Below the pieces are notes generated by a model. It saw nothing but the letters and a program-made list of their open reading frames with translations. It did no database searches and was not told the DNA's origin. A stretch of 61,493 nt of DNA from Faucicola tetraodonis (lineage in GTDB: Bacteria > Pseudomonadota > Gammaproteobacteria > Pseudomonadales > Moraxellaceae): assembly GCA_032017425.1 (NCBI GenBank), contig DALZPW010000013.1; one strand, given 5' to 3'. The translations under genes and the position numbers were made by a program. Shown here one piece after another: positions 1 to 8,705 of the stretch; the stretch's first letter is position 1, and each line of letters begins with the position of its first letter.

Positions 1-42
1 GTTAACGTGTGGTTTAGTACGTTCAAACTTGGCCTTTGCCAT
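1..42 (-). CDS. tuf: Elongation factor Tu, N-terminal 14 codons (partial)
   Basis: The minus strand encodes MAKAKFERTKPHVN, the standard N-terminus of EF-Tu, the GTPase that delivers aminoacyl-tRNA to the ribosome. An AGAGGA ribosome site lies just upstream of the ATG at 42. The gene runs off the left edge. It is the last gene of the rpsL-rpsG-fusA-tuf order seen here, the usual str operon arrangement. Confidence 0.95.
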   Translation of the reverse strand, partial: MAKAKFERTKPHVN

Positions 43-119
43 AATTTAATCCTCTTTTGTTAATATTAACCCAATGTTTTAGGTCATTTACTTTATTATC
101 AACGCTTATAGGTTATGAA

Positions 120-151
120 AATTTGACCCATTAAATTTAACAGGTCAAATT
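120..151. repeat. Perfect 9-bp inverted repeat between fusA and tuf
   Basis: AATTTGACC at 120-128 is matched by GGTCAAATT at 143-151, with a 14-nt AT-rich loop. It sits in the 188-nt spacer between fusA and tuf and could form an intercistronic hairpin that affects processing or partial termination before tuf. There is no U-run on the minus strand, so a full terminator is unlikely. The role is inferred only from position. Confidence 0.5.
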
Positions 152-230
152 AGCTAACTTATAATTTTTTTCAGTGTCGAATAGGGTAGAAGACTTTGAC
201 TGATTTTAACAATCAAATTGTCCATCAAAC

Positions 231-2357
231 TTATTCGTCATCATCTTTATGAGTGAATTTTTTGATGATTTCATCCGCAACGTTGCGTGGTGTCTCAGCG
301 TATTTTGCAAACTCCATTGAGTAGGTTGCACGACCTTGAGACATTGAACGTAATTGGGTTGCATAACCAAACATCTCGGCTAGTGGTACTTCCGCACGGA
401 TTTGTTTAACGCCGCCAAACATATCATCCATACCTTGCACCATACCACGGCGACGGTTTAAGTCACCCATGATATCACCCATGTAGTCTTCCGGTGTCTC
501 AACTTCTACTTTCATAACTGGCTCAAGTAGGACAGGGTTTGCATTCATAAAGCCTTTACGGAATGCCATAGAACCTGCCATTTTGAACGACAACTCATCT
601 GAGTCAACGTCATGGTATGAACCATCATACAGTGTTGCTTTAATACCAACCACTGGGTAACCTGCAAGAACACCATTTTTCATACGTTCTTGAATACCTT
701 TGTCTACCGCACCAAAGTACTCTTTTGGTACCACACCACCAACAACTTCTTCAGCAAATTCATATTCTTTGCCGTCAGCCGTATCAAGTGGCTCAAGACG
801 TAACCATACATGACCGAATTTACCACGACCACCAGTTTGGCGTACGAATTTACCTTCTTGCTCAACGGTGTTACGAATCGTTTCACGGTAAGCTACTTGT
901 GGTGCACCTACGTTGGCTTCAACGCTAAACTCACGTTTCATACGGTCAACAAGAATTTCTAAGTGCAGCTCACCCATACCGCTGATGATAGTCTGACCAG
1001 ATTCTTCATCGGTGTGAACACGGAATGAAGGGTCTTCTTTTGCCAAACGGTTAAGCGCGATTGACATTTTTTCTTGGTCAGCTTTGGTTTTTGGTTCCAC
1101 TGCCAATGAAATAACAGGATCTGGGAATTCCATGCGCTCAAGCGTAATGATATTGTTTTCGTCACATAGTGTATCACCCGTGGTTACATCTTTTAGACCT
1201 ACAAATGCAACGATGTCACCTGCGCGAACTTCATCCACTTCTTTTTGTGAGTTAGCGTGCATCTCAACGATACGACCAATACGCTCACGTTTCATTTTCA
1301 CTGGGTTATAAACAGAGTCACCTTGTTTAGCAACACCTGAATACACACGGACGAAGGTTAAGTTACCCACGTATTTGTCATTCATAATTTTGAACGCAAG
1401 ACCAGCAAATGGTGCATCATCCGATGATTCACGAGTCGCTTCAGTTTCAGCTTTGTCATCTAACACACCTTTGATCGCATCAACGTCATTTGGTGCTGGT
1501 AAGAATTCGATAACCGCGTCAAGCATACGTTGTACGCCTTTGTTTTTAAACGCCGTACCGCAAAGCATTGGTTGAATTTCGCCCGCTAGGGTACGTGCAC
1601 GTAAACCTGCTACGATATCTTCACGTGATAAATCACCTTCTTCTAGGTATTTATCCATCAGCTCTTCTGAAGATTCAGCGGCTGCCTCAACCATGTTGCT
1701 GCGCCATTCATCGACGATATCAACTAAGTCAGCAGGAATTTCTGCGTATTCAAATTTCATACCTTGAGAAGCGACATCCCAAATGATGGCTTTCATCTCT
1801 AGAAGGTCAACAACCCCTTCAAAGGTATCTTCTGCACCGATTGGCACAACTACAGGTACTGGGTTACCCCCAAGACGTTGTTTTACTTGGTCAACAACGC
1901 GGAAGAAGTTTGCCCCTGTACGGTCCATTTTGTTTACAAACGCAAGACGCGGTACTTTATACTTGTTCGCTTGACGCCATACTGTTTCTGACTGAGGCTG
2001 TACACCACCAACCGCACAGTAAACCATACATGCACCGTCAAGTACACGCATTGAACGTTCTACTTCAATGGTGAAGTCAACGTGACCGGGGGTGTCAATG
2101 ATGTTAATACGATGCTCTGGGAATTGATGCGCCATGCCAGACCAGAAACAAGTCGTTGCCGCTGAGGTAATAGTAATACCACGCTCTTGCTCTTGTTCCA
2201 TCCAGTCCATGGTTGCAGCACCTTCATGCACTTCACCTAGCTTGTGGTTTTTACCTGTATAAAACAAAATACGTTCAGTTGTTGTCGTTTTACCCGCATC
2301 AATATGTGCAGAGATACCGATATTACGGTAGCGATTCAATGGTGTTGTACGTGCCAT
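231..2357 (-). CDS. fusA: Translation elongation factor G
   Basis: EF-G is the cytosolic GTPase that drives ribosomal translocation and, with RRF, ribosome recycling. The 708-residue product has the usual length. The G1 motif AHIDAGKT lies at residues 17-24, followed by the G3 DTPGH and G4 NKMD motifs near residues 90 and 142; domains II-V follow through the EF-G C-terminus, ending FTHKDDDE. The gene lies third in the str operon, after rpsL and rpsG and before tuf. The 293-nt gap from rpsG is longer than in many str operons, so an internal promoter or processing site is possible. Confidence 0.97.
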   Translation of the reverse strand: MARTTPLNRYRNIGISAHIDAGKTTTTERILFYTGKNHKLGEVHEGAATMDWMEQEQERGITITSAATTCFWSGMAHQFPEHRINIIDTPGHVDFTIEVERSMRVLDGACMVYCAVGGVQPQSETVWRQANKYKVPRLAFVNKMDRTGANFFRVVDQVKQRLGGNPVPVVVPIGAEDTFEGVVDLLEMKAIIWDVASQGMKFEYAEIPADLVDIVDEWRSNMVEAAAESSEELMDKYLEEGDLSREDIVAGLRARTLAGEIQPMLCGTAFKNKGVQRMLDAVIEFLPAPNDVDAIKGVLDDKAETEATRESSDDAPFAGLAFKIMNDKYVGNLTFVRVYSGVAKQGDSVYNPVKMKRERIGRIVEMHANSQKEVDEVRAGDIVAFVGLKDVTTGDTLCDENNIITLERMEFPDPVISLAVEPKTKADQEKMSIALNRLAKEDPSFRVHTDEESGQTIISGMGELHLEILVDRMKREFSVEANVGAPQVAYRETIRNTVEQEGKFVRQTGGRGKFGHVWLRLEPLDTADGKEYEFAEEVVGGVVPKEYFGAVDKGIQERMKNGVLAGYPVVGIKATLYDGSYHDVDSDELSFKMAGSMAFRKGFMNANPVLLEPVMKVEVETPEDYMGDIMGDLNRRRGMVQGMDDMFGGVKQIRAEVPLAEMFGYATQLRSMSQGRATYSMEFAKYAETPRNVADEIIKKFTHKDDDE

Positions 2358-2514
2358 AGTTAATTCCTAAGGACTAAAGATTAAAATTATTCCATTATCA
2401 ATAAACAGTTATGTCTTAAAATGAATAATAATTAGTTTTAACGTTTGATTGAAAGATCGACAACCAACTAGATAAAAGAAAGCCTTACTCTTGACATAAG
2501 TGCTGTATGATAAG

Positions 2515-2543
2515 AGCTTGCCATGACAAATGCATGACAAGCT
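2515..2543. repeat. Hairpin in the rpsG-fusA spacer
   Basis: AGCTTG (2515-2520) plus CATG (2522-2525) pair with CATG (2533-2536) plus CAAGCT (2538-2543), giving a 10-bp stem with one mismatch and a 7-nt loop. It lies in the 293-nt gap between rpsG and fusA. A second 8-bp inverted repeat, ATATTGGG/CCCAATAT, lies just to the right, at about 2560-2600. In Enterobacteria this spacer carries the S7 feedback target; whether this one does so is untested. Confidence 0.4.
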
Positions 2544-2650
2544 TCTTTTTCAATATGCAATATTGGGCTAAATTTGCAAACTTCAAGTCACCCAATATCA
2601 TCTATCTATTATAAGCTAATTGCTACCTAGGTGATAGCAATCAGTATCAA

Positions 2651-3124
2651 TTAGAAACGATAGTGTGAGAACGCTTTATTTGCGTCAGCCATACGGTGAA
2701 CTTCGTCACGTTTTTTCAGTGCATTACCTTTGCCATCAGCCGCGTCTAGCAATTCACCTGCTAAACGTAAAGCCATAGATTTTTCAGAACGTTTTGCAGC
2801 CGCATCAACTAACCAACGCATTGCTAATGCAGTACGACGGGAGGGACGTACTTCCATAGGAACTTGGTAGGTAGCACCACCCACACGGCGAGCTTTTACT
2901 TCCACCATTGGGCGAACTCTTTCTAACGTATCTTCAAAAAACTGGACAGGATCAACGCCCGAGTTTTTTTCTACAACACGGTCTAATGCACCGTATACGA
3001 TTGATTCTGCAACTGATTTTTTACCGTCAACCATTACATGGTTAATGAATTTAGCAAGTGTTTTGCTACCAAATTTAGGATCTGGTAGGATTTCACGGGC
3101 AGCGATGACACGACGTCTAGGCAT
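2651..3124 (-). CDS. rpsG: 30S ribosomal protein S7
   Basis: S7 is a primary 16S rRNA-binding protein that nucleates assembly of the 30S head and contacts the E site. The 157-residue product begins MPRRRVIAAREILPDPKFGS and ends KAFSHYRF, matching the family along its whole length; bacterial S7 is normally 155-179 residues. It lies between rpsL and fusA on the minus strand as in other str operons. In enterobacteria S7 is also the translational repressor of this operon. Confidence 0.97.
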   Translation of the reverse strand: MPRRRVIAAREILPDPKFGSKTLAKFINHVMVDGKKSVAESIVYGALDRVVEKNSGVDPVQFFEDTLERVRPMVEVKARRVGGATYQVPMEVRPSRRTALAMRWLVDAAAKRSEKSMALRLAGELLDAADGKGNALKKRDEVHRMADANKAFSHYRF

Positions 3125-3257
3125 GATAATTTCCTTGTGTATTCAGGGTAGTCTGGTAGCTAAGCGGTTGCTTTTCACCAGCCTTACTGCATAGTGTTGC
3201 AAAACTATAATCAACTATGCAAACAATGTTAAAAAATGGGGTAAAAAACGGCTAAAA

Positions 3258-3632
3258 TTATGCTTTAGGACGTTTTGCGCCGTATTTTGAGCGGCCTTGT
3301 TTACGATCTTTTACGCCTGCACAGTCAAGTGCGCCACGAACGGTATGGTAACGAACACCTGGTAAGTCTTTTACACGACCACCACGGATAAGTACAACAC
3401 TGTGCTCTTGCAGGTTGTGACCTTCACCACCGATGTAGCTTGATACTTCAAAACCTGACGTCAAACGTACACGGCATACTTTACGCATCGCTGAGTTTGG
3501 TTTTTTTGGTGTGGTAGTGTATACACGGGTACACACGCCACGGCGTTGTGGGCAAGCTTTTAATGCTGGCACTTTTGATTTTTCAGTAATGGTATTGCGA
3601 CCTTTACGAATTAATTGATTTGTAGTTGCCAT
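3258..3632 (-). CDS. rpsL: 30S ribosomal protein S12
   Basis: S12 lies at the decoding centre and is the classic site of streptomycin-resistance mutations. The product from the ATG at 3632 is 124 residues, the family length, starting MATTNQLIRKGR and containing the conserved TTPKKPNSA segment and the C-terminal RSKYGAKRPK. The reading frame is open further upstream to 3731, but that extension would overlap the promoter described at 3703-3731 and has no family support, so the internal start was chosen. It is the first gene of the str operon. Confidence 0.97.
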   Translation of the reverse strand: MATTNQLIRKGRNTITEKSKVPALKACPQRRGVCTRVYTTTPKKPNSAMRKVCRVRLTSGFEVSSYIGGEGHNLQEHSVVLIRGGRVKDLPGVRYHTVRGALDCAGVKDRKQGRSKYGAKRPKA

Positions 3633-3702
3633 AAGGCACTCTCTCCCGTTTGTTGTCAAAAAATCTCTAAAAACCGCTAATAAGCTATTTTTAGGACAGC
3701 GT

Positions 3703-3731
3703 ATTATAGAGATTTTTGTTGGTTTTATCAA
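3703..3731 (-). promoter_or_regulatory. Sigma-70 promoter of the str operon
   Basis: On the minus strand a TTGATA -35 box (3731-3726) is followed after exactly 17 nt by a perfect TATAAT -10 box (3708-3703). Transcription would start near 3696, leaving a leader of about 64 nt before rpsL. Strength and placement fit a ribosomal operon. Confidence 0.8.
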
Positions 3732-3892
3732 CTAAAAAATCACCTAGATGATGTAGATGATGATTGTTAGAGAAATTTAAAAAAAGTAGGGGAAGGCAAA
3801 TTATCAAACATCGCGTTTATCAAGCACACAGGGTATCCAGCACACTGTAAATCACATCACAACAGACTAAAATAAAAAAGACCAAAACTAAA

Positions 3893-3958
3893 AGAACCAA
3901 TGCGTTAACTTTGAAAACCTTAAGAAACTTATCGGTTAAAAGTCAACGCATTGGTTCT
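3893..3958. repeat. Long imperfect inverted repeat in an AT-rich gap
   Basis: Two 22-nt arms, 3893-3914 and 3937-3958, are complementary at all but two positions, around a 22-nt loop. It lies in the 764-nt space between rpsL and the EcsC-family gene, upstream of the str promoter. The rest of that space (about 3960-4330) is strongly AT-rich and shows no ORF or RNA gene that I can recognise. The right arm is followed by a T-rich stretch, but no neighbouring plus-strand gene needs a terminator here. Confidence 0.6.
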
Positions 3959-4334
3959 AGCTCAAGTTATTATTTATTGTTATTATTTAATGATTCCAAA
4001 AAAATCAATTTAATGATGGTGATTTTAAATAATTGTAATTTTAAATTTCTTATTTTTTTTATAATTTTTTTAAATTAACAACGTGATGTACTGACATTTT
4101 ATTTTTATTTATTGGGGTTATCATCGTTATTGGTTATTAAGCTTGTCATCCGTTGTTAAATCTATTTTGCCAAATTTATGCAGGTTGGTCTTTTTAGATT
4201 TGGTGAATAACGTTGATATTGATAACTAAAAATGTGACGTTGCTGACGGGTTGTGTAAAAGTTTGTGTAACATGACTTAAAGTAACGAACTTTATCGTAA
4301 CTAGCCTTAAATTAATAAGCACTCGCTACAACTA

Positions 4335-4372
4335 ATAAAAAAGGTAAAAGCCAGACAGCTAGCTTTTACCTT
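4335..4372 (-). terminator. Rho-independent terminator of the EcsC-family gene
   Basis: AAGGTAAAAGC (4341-4351) and GCTTTTACCTT (4362-4372) form an 11-bp stem with a 10-nt loop. On the minus strand the stem is followed by a T-run (4340-4335). It lies 24 nt past the stop of the leftward gene. Confidence 0.8.
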
Positions 4373-4396
4373 GTTACTTGTTATATGAGCGCAAAA

Positions 4397-5314
4397 TTAT
4401 TCTTCAGTCATATGGGTCAACTTTGGCGCGGGGGCAAATACCGACATCGCAATTTCAATCACTTCATTGATAATAATATTGTTGTAAGCCGTACCCAAAC
4501 CAACCGCAGTGAGTGGAATGACTTTATGTAAAAAACCGAAATTAAACTGCTCAATGTTAATATTAAACTGCGTCGATAGTTCTTCTAGTTTGGTTAATAT
4601 GCCCATCGCTGATTGGCTGTCTTCTTCGGCAAGTACTGCCGTTCTATACTCTTCAATCGACTGGTCGGTCATCGCTTCAAATATACCCAAGCCTGCCAGC
4701 AAAGTTTGCTTTTCTTGCAATTTATTGAGATCCACTTTAGCTAAAATTTCATAAGCGATGGCGATACCTTGTTGTCCCGTCAACGGACGGTCATAGATTG
4801 CACTGATTTGGAAAATCGTCCGCAAACACACCGCCAACAACCACATTGTATCTACCAAAATACCGGGCAAACCCGCCAAATTACTAAGTCCACCCAAGGT
4901 AGCTAAAACACGGTTTTGATCGCCAATACTGCGGGCTAGGGCTTGTCGCTCACTAGCAACCAAAGTGTCTTTAAAACGCGCATCACGCGCCAAATCAAAA
5001 TTCGCCCAATTTTGCGACAGTTTACCGACTTGGGAAAAAACCGCATCCGTTGCTTTATCAAAAATCGCCTTGGGGATTAGTGAGGTCGCCATTTTGGTAT
5101 AGCTACCAAATGGGGTTTTACCAAGTAGTTTTTTTGATAGTTTGGGAATATGTTCATGAAACGCGTTTTTATCATTTGATAATGCTTGTTGAAGGCTGTC
5201 AAAATCAATATCCGCTAATGGTTTGGTTTGTATCGTATCTTTTGCGCTCAGTTGTGCTAATTTATGACCCAGCGCTTCAAAGACACGGCGGCTAATAGAA
5301 GTAGAGGCTGACAT
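4397..5314 (-). CDS. EcsC-family protein
   Basis: The 305-residue product resembles the EcsC family, named for a Bacillus protein encoded beside an ABC transporter and of unknown biochemical activity. Supporting stretches are the central segment LPGILVDTMWLLAVCLRTI, followed by a tyrosine-containing helix, and a C-terminal apolar segment around PLTAVGLGTAYNNIIINEVIEIAM. The ATG at 5314 is preferred over the upstream start at 5425 because AAGGA lies 8 nt before it and the extension looks non-coding. It is monocistronic, divergent from fabB, and ends in a clear terminator. Family assignment is by eye. Confidence 0.65.
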   Translation of the reverse strand: MSASTSISRRVFEALGHKLAQLSAKDTIQTKPLADIDFDSLQQALSNDKNAFHEHIPKLSKKLLGKTPFGSYTKMATSLIPKAIFDKATDAVFSQVGKLSQNWANFDLARDARFKDTLVASERQALARSIGDQNRVLATLGGLSNLAGLPGILVDTMWLLAVCLRTIFQISAIYDRPLTGQQGIAIAYEILAKVDLNKLQEKQTLLAGLGIFEAMTDQSIEEYRTAVLAEEDSQSAMGILTKLEELSTQFNINIEQFNFGFLHKVIPLTAVGLGTAYNNIIINEVIEIAMSVFAPAPKLTHMTEE

Positions 5315-5586
5315 GAGAGTTATCCTTAATATTATGCTTTTGTTTAGAAAATAATGCTTTAGTTGAACAGCGTAAAGAAAGTGACCGCACTTTTCAACTT
5401 TAATGCGTAAAGAGACGTTACACAATGATATCTTTTATCGATTTGTTTGAGTGTTTCGCATATATTGAATTTTGGTAAAGACAAGATAATTAACTATAAA
5501 TGTGATGAATAGCTGTGGCTTAAGAAATATTTTGTAACATTTTTGGGGAAAAACTAGGCAGGTGAAATCCAGAGGGGTACAATAGT

Positions 5587-5600
5587 ATGATATTTATCAT
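5587..5600. promoter_or_regulatory. Palindrome upstream of fabB, possible operator
   Basis: ATGATA-TT-TATCAT is a perfect inverted repeat 28 nt before the fabB start. A TACAAT hexamer at 5578-5583 could be the -10 box, although no good -35 is visible. Placement just downstream of such a -10 would suit a repressor site. In enterobacteria fabB is controlled by FabR and FadR, but this sequence does not obviously match either site. The rest of the 314-nt divergent gap shows nothing else that I recognise. Confidence 0.3.
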
Positions 5601-5628
5601 CAATTGATTAAACCAAAAGGAATGGTAT

Positions 5629-6855
5629 ATGCAGCGCGTTGTAATCACAGGGGCAGGACTTATCTCGTGTATTGGTAATGACTTAGCCACAGTCAGCGAA
5701 TCGCTACAGCAAGGCAAATCAGGCTTGGTATTTAATCCAATTTATCAAGAAAAAGGCTTTAAAGCTTGTGTCTCAGGTAGTATTGATGACGATAACCTAG
5801 ATACCTCGCATATCGATCGCAAACTTAAACGCTTTTTGTCAAAAGCCAGTTTATACGCCTATCTAAGTGCGCTACAAGCAATCGAGCAAGCAGGATTGTC
5901 ATTAGCAGATATTGCTCACAATACCAATATCGGCGTGGTAGCAGGTTCGGGTGGGGCATCGAGTGCCGATGTGGCGGCAGCGGTTGATGCAATGCGCGAA
6001 AAAGGCTTGCGCGGTGTCGGCGCCATGGCAGTGCCAAAAACCATGGCAAGTACGGTATCAGCCAGTGTCGCAACGGGGCTAAAGATTGGCGGGGTTAGCT
6101 ACTCTATTGCATCAGCTTGCGCGACCTCAACGCATTGTGTGGGTCATGCCATGGAGCTGATTCAATTGGGTAAGCAAGACATCGTGATTGCAGGCGGCGG
6201 CGAGCAAGAAGACTGGACACAATCTTGTATGTTTGATGGCATGGGTGCGATGAGCACACAGTACAATGACAAGCCGCAACTTGCCAGTCGCCCTTACGAT
6301 GCAGATCGAGACGGCTTTGTGATTGCAGGCGGTGGTGGTATGGTGGTGGTTGAGAGCCTAGACTCTGCTAAACAACGCGGCGCGACTATTTTGGCAGAGA
6401 TTGTTGGCTATGGTGCAAGCTCTGATGGGGCAGATATGGTAGCACCCAGTGGTGTGGGTGCTATTAACTGTATGAAACAAGCCCTTAAACAAGCAGGCTT
6501 AACCACGGTTGACTATATCAACACTCATGGTACCAGTACCCCCATTGGGGATATCACCGAGCTTGAAGCCATTCGCCAAGTGTTTGGTGGTGATTTGCCT
6601 CCCATTAGCTCAACCAAATCAATGACAGGTCATAGTTTGGGCGCGGTAGGGGTGCAAGAATTAATTTATTGTTTATTGATGCTCAATCAAGGCTTTATTG
6701 CCCCCAATATCAATATTGAAAACTTGGATGAAAAAGCCAAAGATTTTGATATTGTTCGTGAGAAACGAGATGCAAATCTTAATACGATTATGACCAATAG
6801 CTTTGGCTTTGGTGGTACCAATGCAAGTTTAATCATCAAAAAGTTTGTTGAATAA
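5629..6855 (+). CDS. fabB: Beta-ketoacyl-ACP synthase I
   Basis: FabB condenses malonyl-ACP with acyl-ACP and is the elongating enzyme needed for unsaturated fatty acid synthesis. The 408-residue product starts MQRVVITGAGLISCIGND, as FabB proteins do, and carries the thiolase-fold catalytic triad: Cys164 in SACATSTHC, His300 in NTHGTSTP and His335 in TGHSLGA, matching Cys163/His298/His333 of E. coli. The C-terminal NSFGFGGTNAS motif is present. AAAGGA precedes the ATG. It is followed by its own terminator, so it is probably transcribed alone. Confidence 0.93.
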   Translation: MQRVVITGAGLISCIGNDLATVSESLQQGKSGLVFNPIYQEKGFKACVSGSIDDDNLDTSHIDRKLKRFLSKASLYAYLSALQAIEQAGLSLADIAHNTNIGVVAGSGGASSADVAAAVDAMREKGLRGVGAMAVPKTMASTVSASVATGLKIGGVSYSIASACATSTHCVGHAMELIQLGKQDIVIAGGGEQEDWTQSCMFDGMGAMSTQYNDKPQLASRPYDADRDGFVIAGGGGMVVVESLDSAKQRGATILAEIVGYGASSDGADMVAPSGVGAINCMKQALKQAGLTTVDYINTHGTSTPIGDITELEAIRQVFGGDLPPISSTKSMTGHSLGAVGVQELIYCLLMLNQGFIAPNINIENLDEKAKDFDIVREKRDANLNTIMTNSFGFGGTNASLIIKKFVE

Positions 6856-6888
6856 ATACTGATGGACGATCATAATTGATAAAAATAG

Positions 6889-6922
6889 GCGATGACAGTT
6901 ACCCGATTGTCATCGCTTTTTT
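6889..6922 (+). terminator. Rho-independent terminator of fabB
   Basis: GCGATGACA (6889-6897) pairs with TGTCATCGC (6908-6916), a perfect 9-bp stem followed by six T residues. It lies 33 nt after the fabB stop. Confidence 0.85.
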
Positions 6923-6951
6923 GACGCTAAATATAATCATAAAGGTAAAGC

Positions 6952-8442
6952 ATGTACCCAATGCCAAGTTTACAACATCTTGTGCCCTCTCAACTCATCA
7001 CCCTGTTACAGCAGTTTAATACGACAAATAATCAAGCAATCTATCCGCTTTGGCTCAATAACGAGGGTCAAAATGTTATTGGTTTATTGCCCAAAACGAT
7101 TTTTGAAATACATTCTCAAAATCAGCTTACCCAAAAGCAACGGCAAAATTGCTCATTCGACGATTTTGTGTACTGTGATACCGTGATTAATACTGGTGCT
7201 GATACTGCCATTAATAGGGTAGGTAAAGGTGTTGATATTGGCGAATTAACGGCTGTGCTTGAGGCTTACCAATACCAGCAGCTATCATCTAGGCAGTCTG
7301 CTAGCCAACATACCGCTAATGTGGGCTATCAAGATGGCTTAATGGGATTTATTAGCTACGATTTATCAGCGCATCATTTAGCAAATGCAAACCACGTGCA
7401 AGCAAGTGCAACTCACGGGGAAGCCAGTTACTTAACGCCCAATCAGCCGCAACTATTTTTGGGACATTATGATATTTATTTGACCTATCAATACGGGAAG
7501 TGGCATTTACATACCACCACTGAGGAAGCCATGGCGCAAGCCGTCACCATCGAAAACTGGCTGAATAATTTAGTCAGTGACGCCAACCTTCCTACACCAA
7601 AGCCGCTTAGCTTGTCACCTTTATGGCAAAAATCTGCGTACCACCAAGCTTTTAACAAAATCCAAGACTATTTAAAAGCAGGGGACTGTTACCAGATTAA
7701 TCTTACTCAGTGCTGGCAAGGTGAGTTATCCAATCAGCAGTTGGTCGATTATTTGCCAAGCTTGCATCAGTCCACCCAGGCGCCGTTTGCAGGATATCTA
7801 GCACTCGGCAATTACGAGTTACTAAGCTGCTCGCCAGAGTTGTTTTTTACCTTTGCAAAAAACGCGCAAGGCGAAAATTGCATCATTACCAAACCGATAA
7901 AAGGCACACGCCCACGCGGGCAAAATATAGCCGCTGACCAAGCCAATAAAAATGAACTTGCCAGCAGCGAAAAAGACATCGCCGAAAACGTCATGATTGT
8001 CGATTTGCTGCGCAATGATTTGGGCAAATATGCCAAGACTGGAACGGTAAAAGTCCCAAAACTGTTTGATATCGAAAGTTTTAGCAATGTGCACCATATG
8101 GTGAGTACCATTACCGCCACCCTCAAAGAAAACATCAGCCCTTGGAGCGTTTTGTTTGAAAGTCTGCCCGCGGGGTCAATCACGGGTACACCCAAAAAGC
8201 GCGCAGTAGAAATCATCAATGAATTGGAAGCCAAACCGCGCGGGGCTTACTGTGGTACGATGGGGTATCTCAATTTTGATGGCACAGGGCAATGGAATGT
8301 GCTGATTCGTACGCTACAAGCTTCAGATAATAATGTCAGTCTGTGGGCAGGCGGCGGCATCACGATTGCGTCAGACTGTGCTGCAGAATACCAAGAATGT
8401 TTTGATAAAGTAGGAAATTTACTAAAAATATTGCACCAGTAA
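6952..8442 (+). CDS. pabB: Aminodeoxychorismate synthase component I
   Basis: PabB converts chorismate and ammonia to 4-amino-4-deoxychorismate for p-aminobenzoate and folate synthesis, working with the glutaminase PabA. The 496-residue product has the chorismate-binding fold in its C-terminal half: CYQINLTQCW, KPIKGTRPRG with Lys317 (the PIKGT signature that separates PabB from TrpE), ENVMIVDLLRNDLG and AGSITGTPKKRAVEII. The N-terminal third is the less conserved lid region. No pabA lies nearby. The start at 6952 has AAAGG before it; a second ATG lies two codons later. Confidence 0.9.
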   Translation: MYPMPSLQHLVPSQLITLLQQFNTTNNQAIYPLWLNNEGQNVIGLLPKTIFEIHSQNQLTQKQRQNCSFDDFVYCDTVINTGADTAINRVGKGVDIGELTAVLEAYQYQQLSSRQSASQHTANVGYQDGLMGFISYDLSAHHLANANHVQASATHGEASYLTPNQPQLFLGHYDIYLTYQYGKWHLHTTTEEAMAQAVTIENWLNNLVSDANLPTPKPLSLSPLWQKSAYHQAFNKIQDYLKAGDCYQINLTQCWQGELSNQQLVDYLPSLHQSTQAPFAGYLALGNYELLSCSPELFFTFAKNAQGENCIITKPIKGTRPRGQNIAADQANKNELASSEKDIAENVMIVDLLRNDLGKYAKTGTVKVPKLFDIESFSNVHHMVSTITATLKENISPWSVLFESLPAGSITGTPKKRAVEIINELEAKPRGAYCGTMGYLNFDGTGQWNVLIRTLQASDNNVSLWAGGGITIASDCAAEYQECFDKVGNLLKILHQ

Positions 8443-8444
8443 AG

Positions 8445-8705
8445 TTACAACAACCTGCCATCAAGTGCGGCATTGAGTTCAGCTGCACTGATGGGCACGC
8501 TTTCGCCATCAAATGGATTAAACACTAGGTCAATATCATAAAAGGCGATATGGGTATCCACAATCGCCAGTTTTTTATCTCCCAAGGTTTGACCAAATGC
8601 CAACAAATCCACCTTTTCGGCAAAACGGTAAGTAATAACGTCGCCTGTTTCAATGTTTTGGCATTTTAAATAAAACTGTATGCTAGGGTCACTCACAGCC
8701 GTCAA
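8445..8705 (-). CDS. Hypothetical protein translated with hisC
   Basis: An 86-residue acidic product that I do not recognise. Its start codon overlaps the end of hisC by 4 nt, so the two are probably translationally coupled, and its stop lies 2 nt from the convergent pabB stop. The sequence looks like a compact beta-rich soluble domain (SIQFYLKCQNIETGDVITYRF followed by IAFYDIDLVFNPFDGE) with no signal peptide or membrane segment. The coding potential is supported by the tight overlap and sensible composition. A histidine-related role would be a guess. Confidence 0.6.
   Translation of the reverse strand: MTAVSDPSIQFYLKCQNIETGDVITYRFAEKVDLLAFGQTLGDKKLAIVDTHIAFYDIDLVFNPFDGESVPISAAELNAALDGRLL

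Noticed and set aside
725..2074. Several open frames antisense to fusA (on the plus strand, 60-77 codons)
   Set aside because: They lie wholly inside fusA, have no ribosome sites or family features, and reflect codon bias of the real gene.
2491..2515. TTGACA with TATGAT in the rpsG-fusA spacer
   Set aside because: The boxes are only 9 nt apart and on the plus strand, opposite to all nearby genes.
3633..3731. N-terminal extension of rpsL
   Set aside because: It would start within the -35 box of the promoter and adds residues not found in S12.
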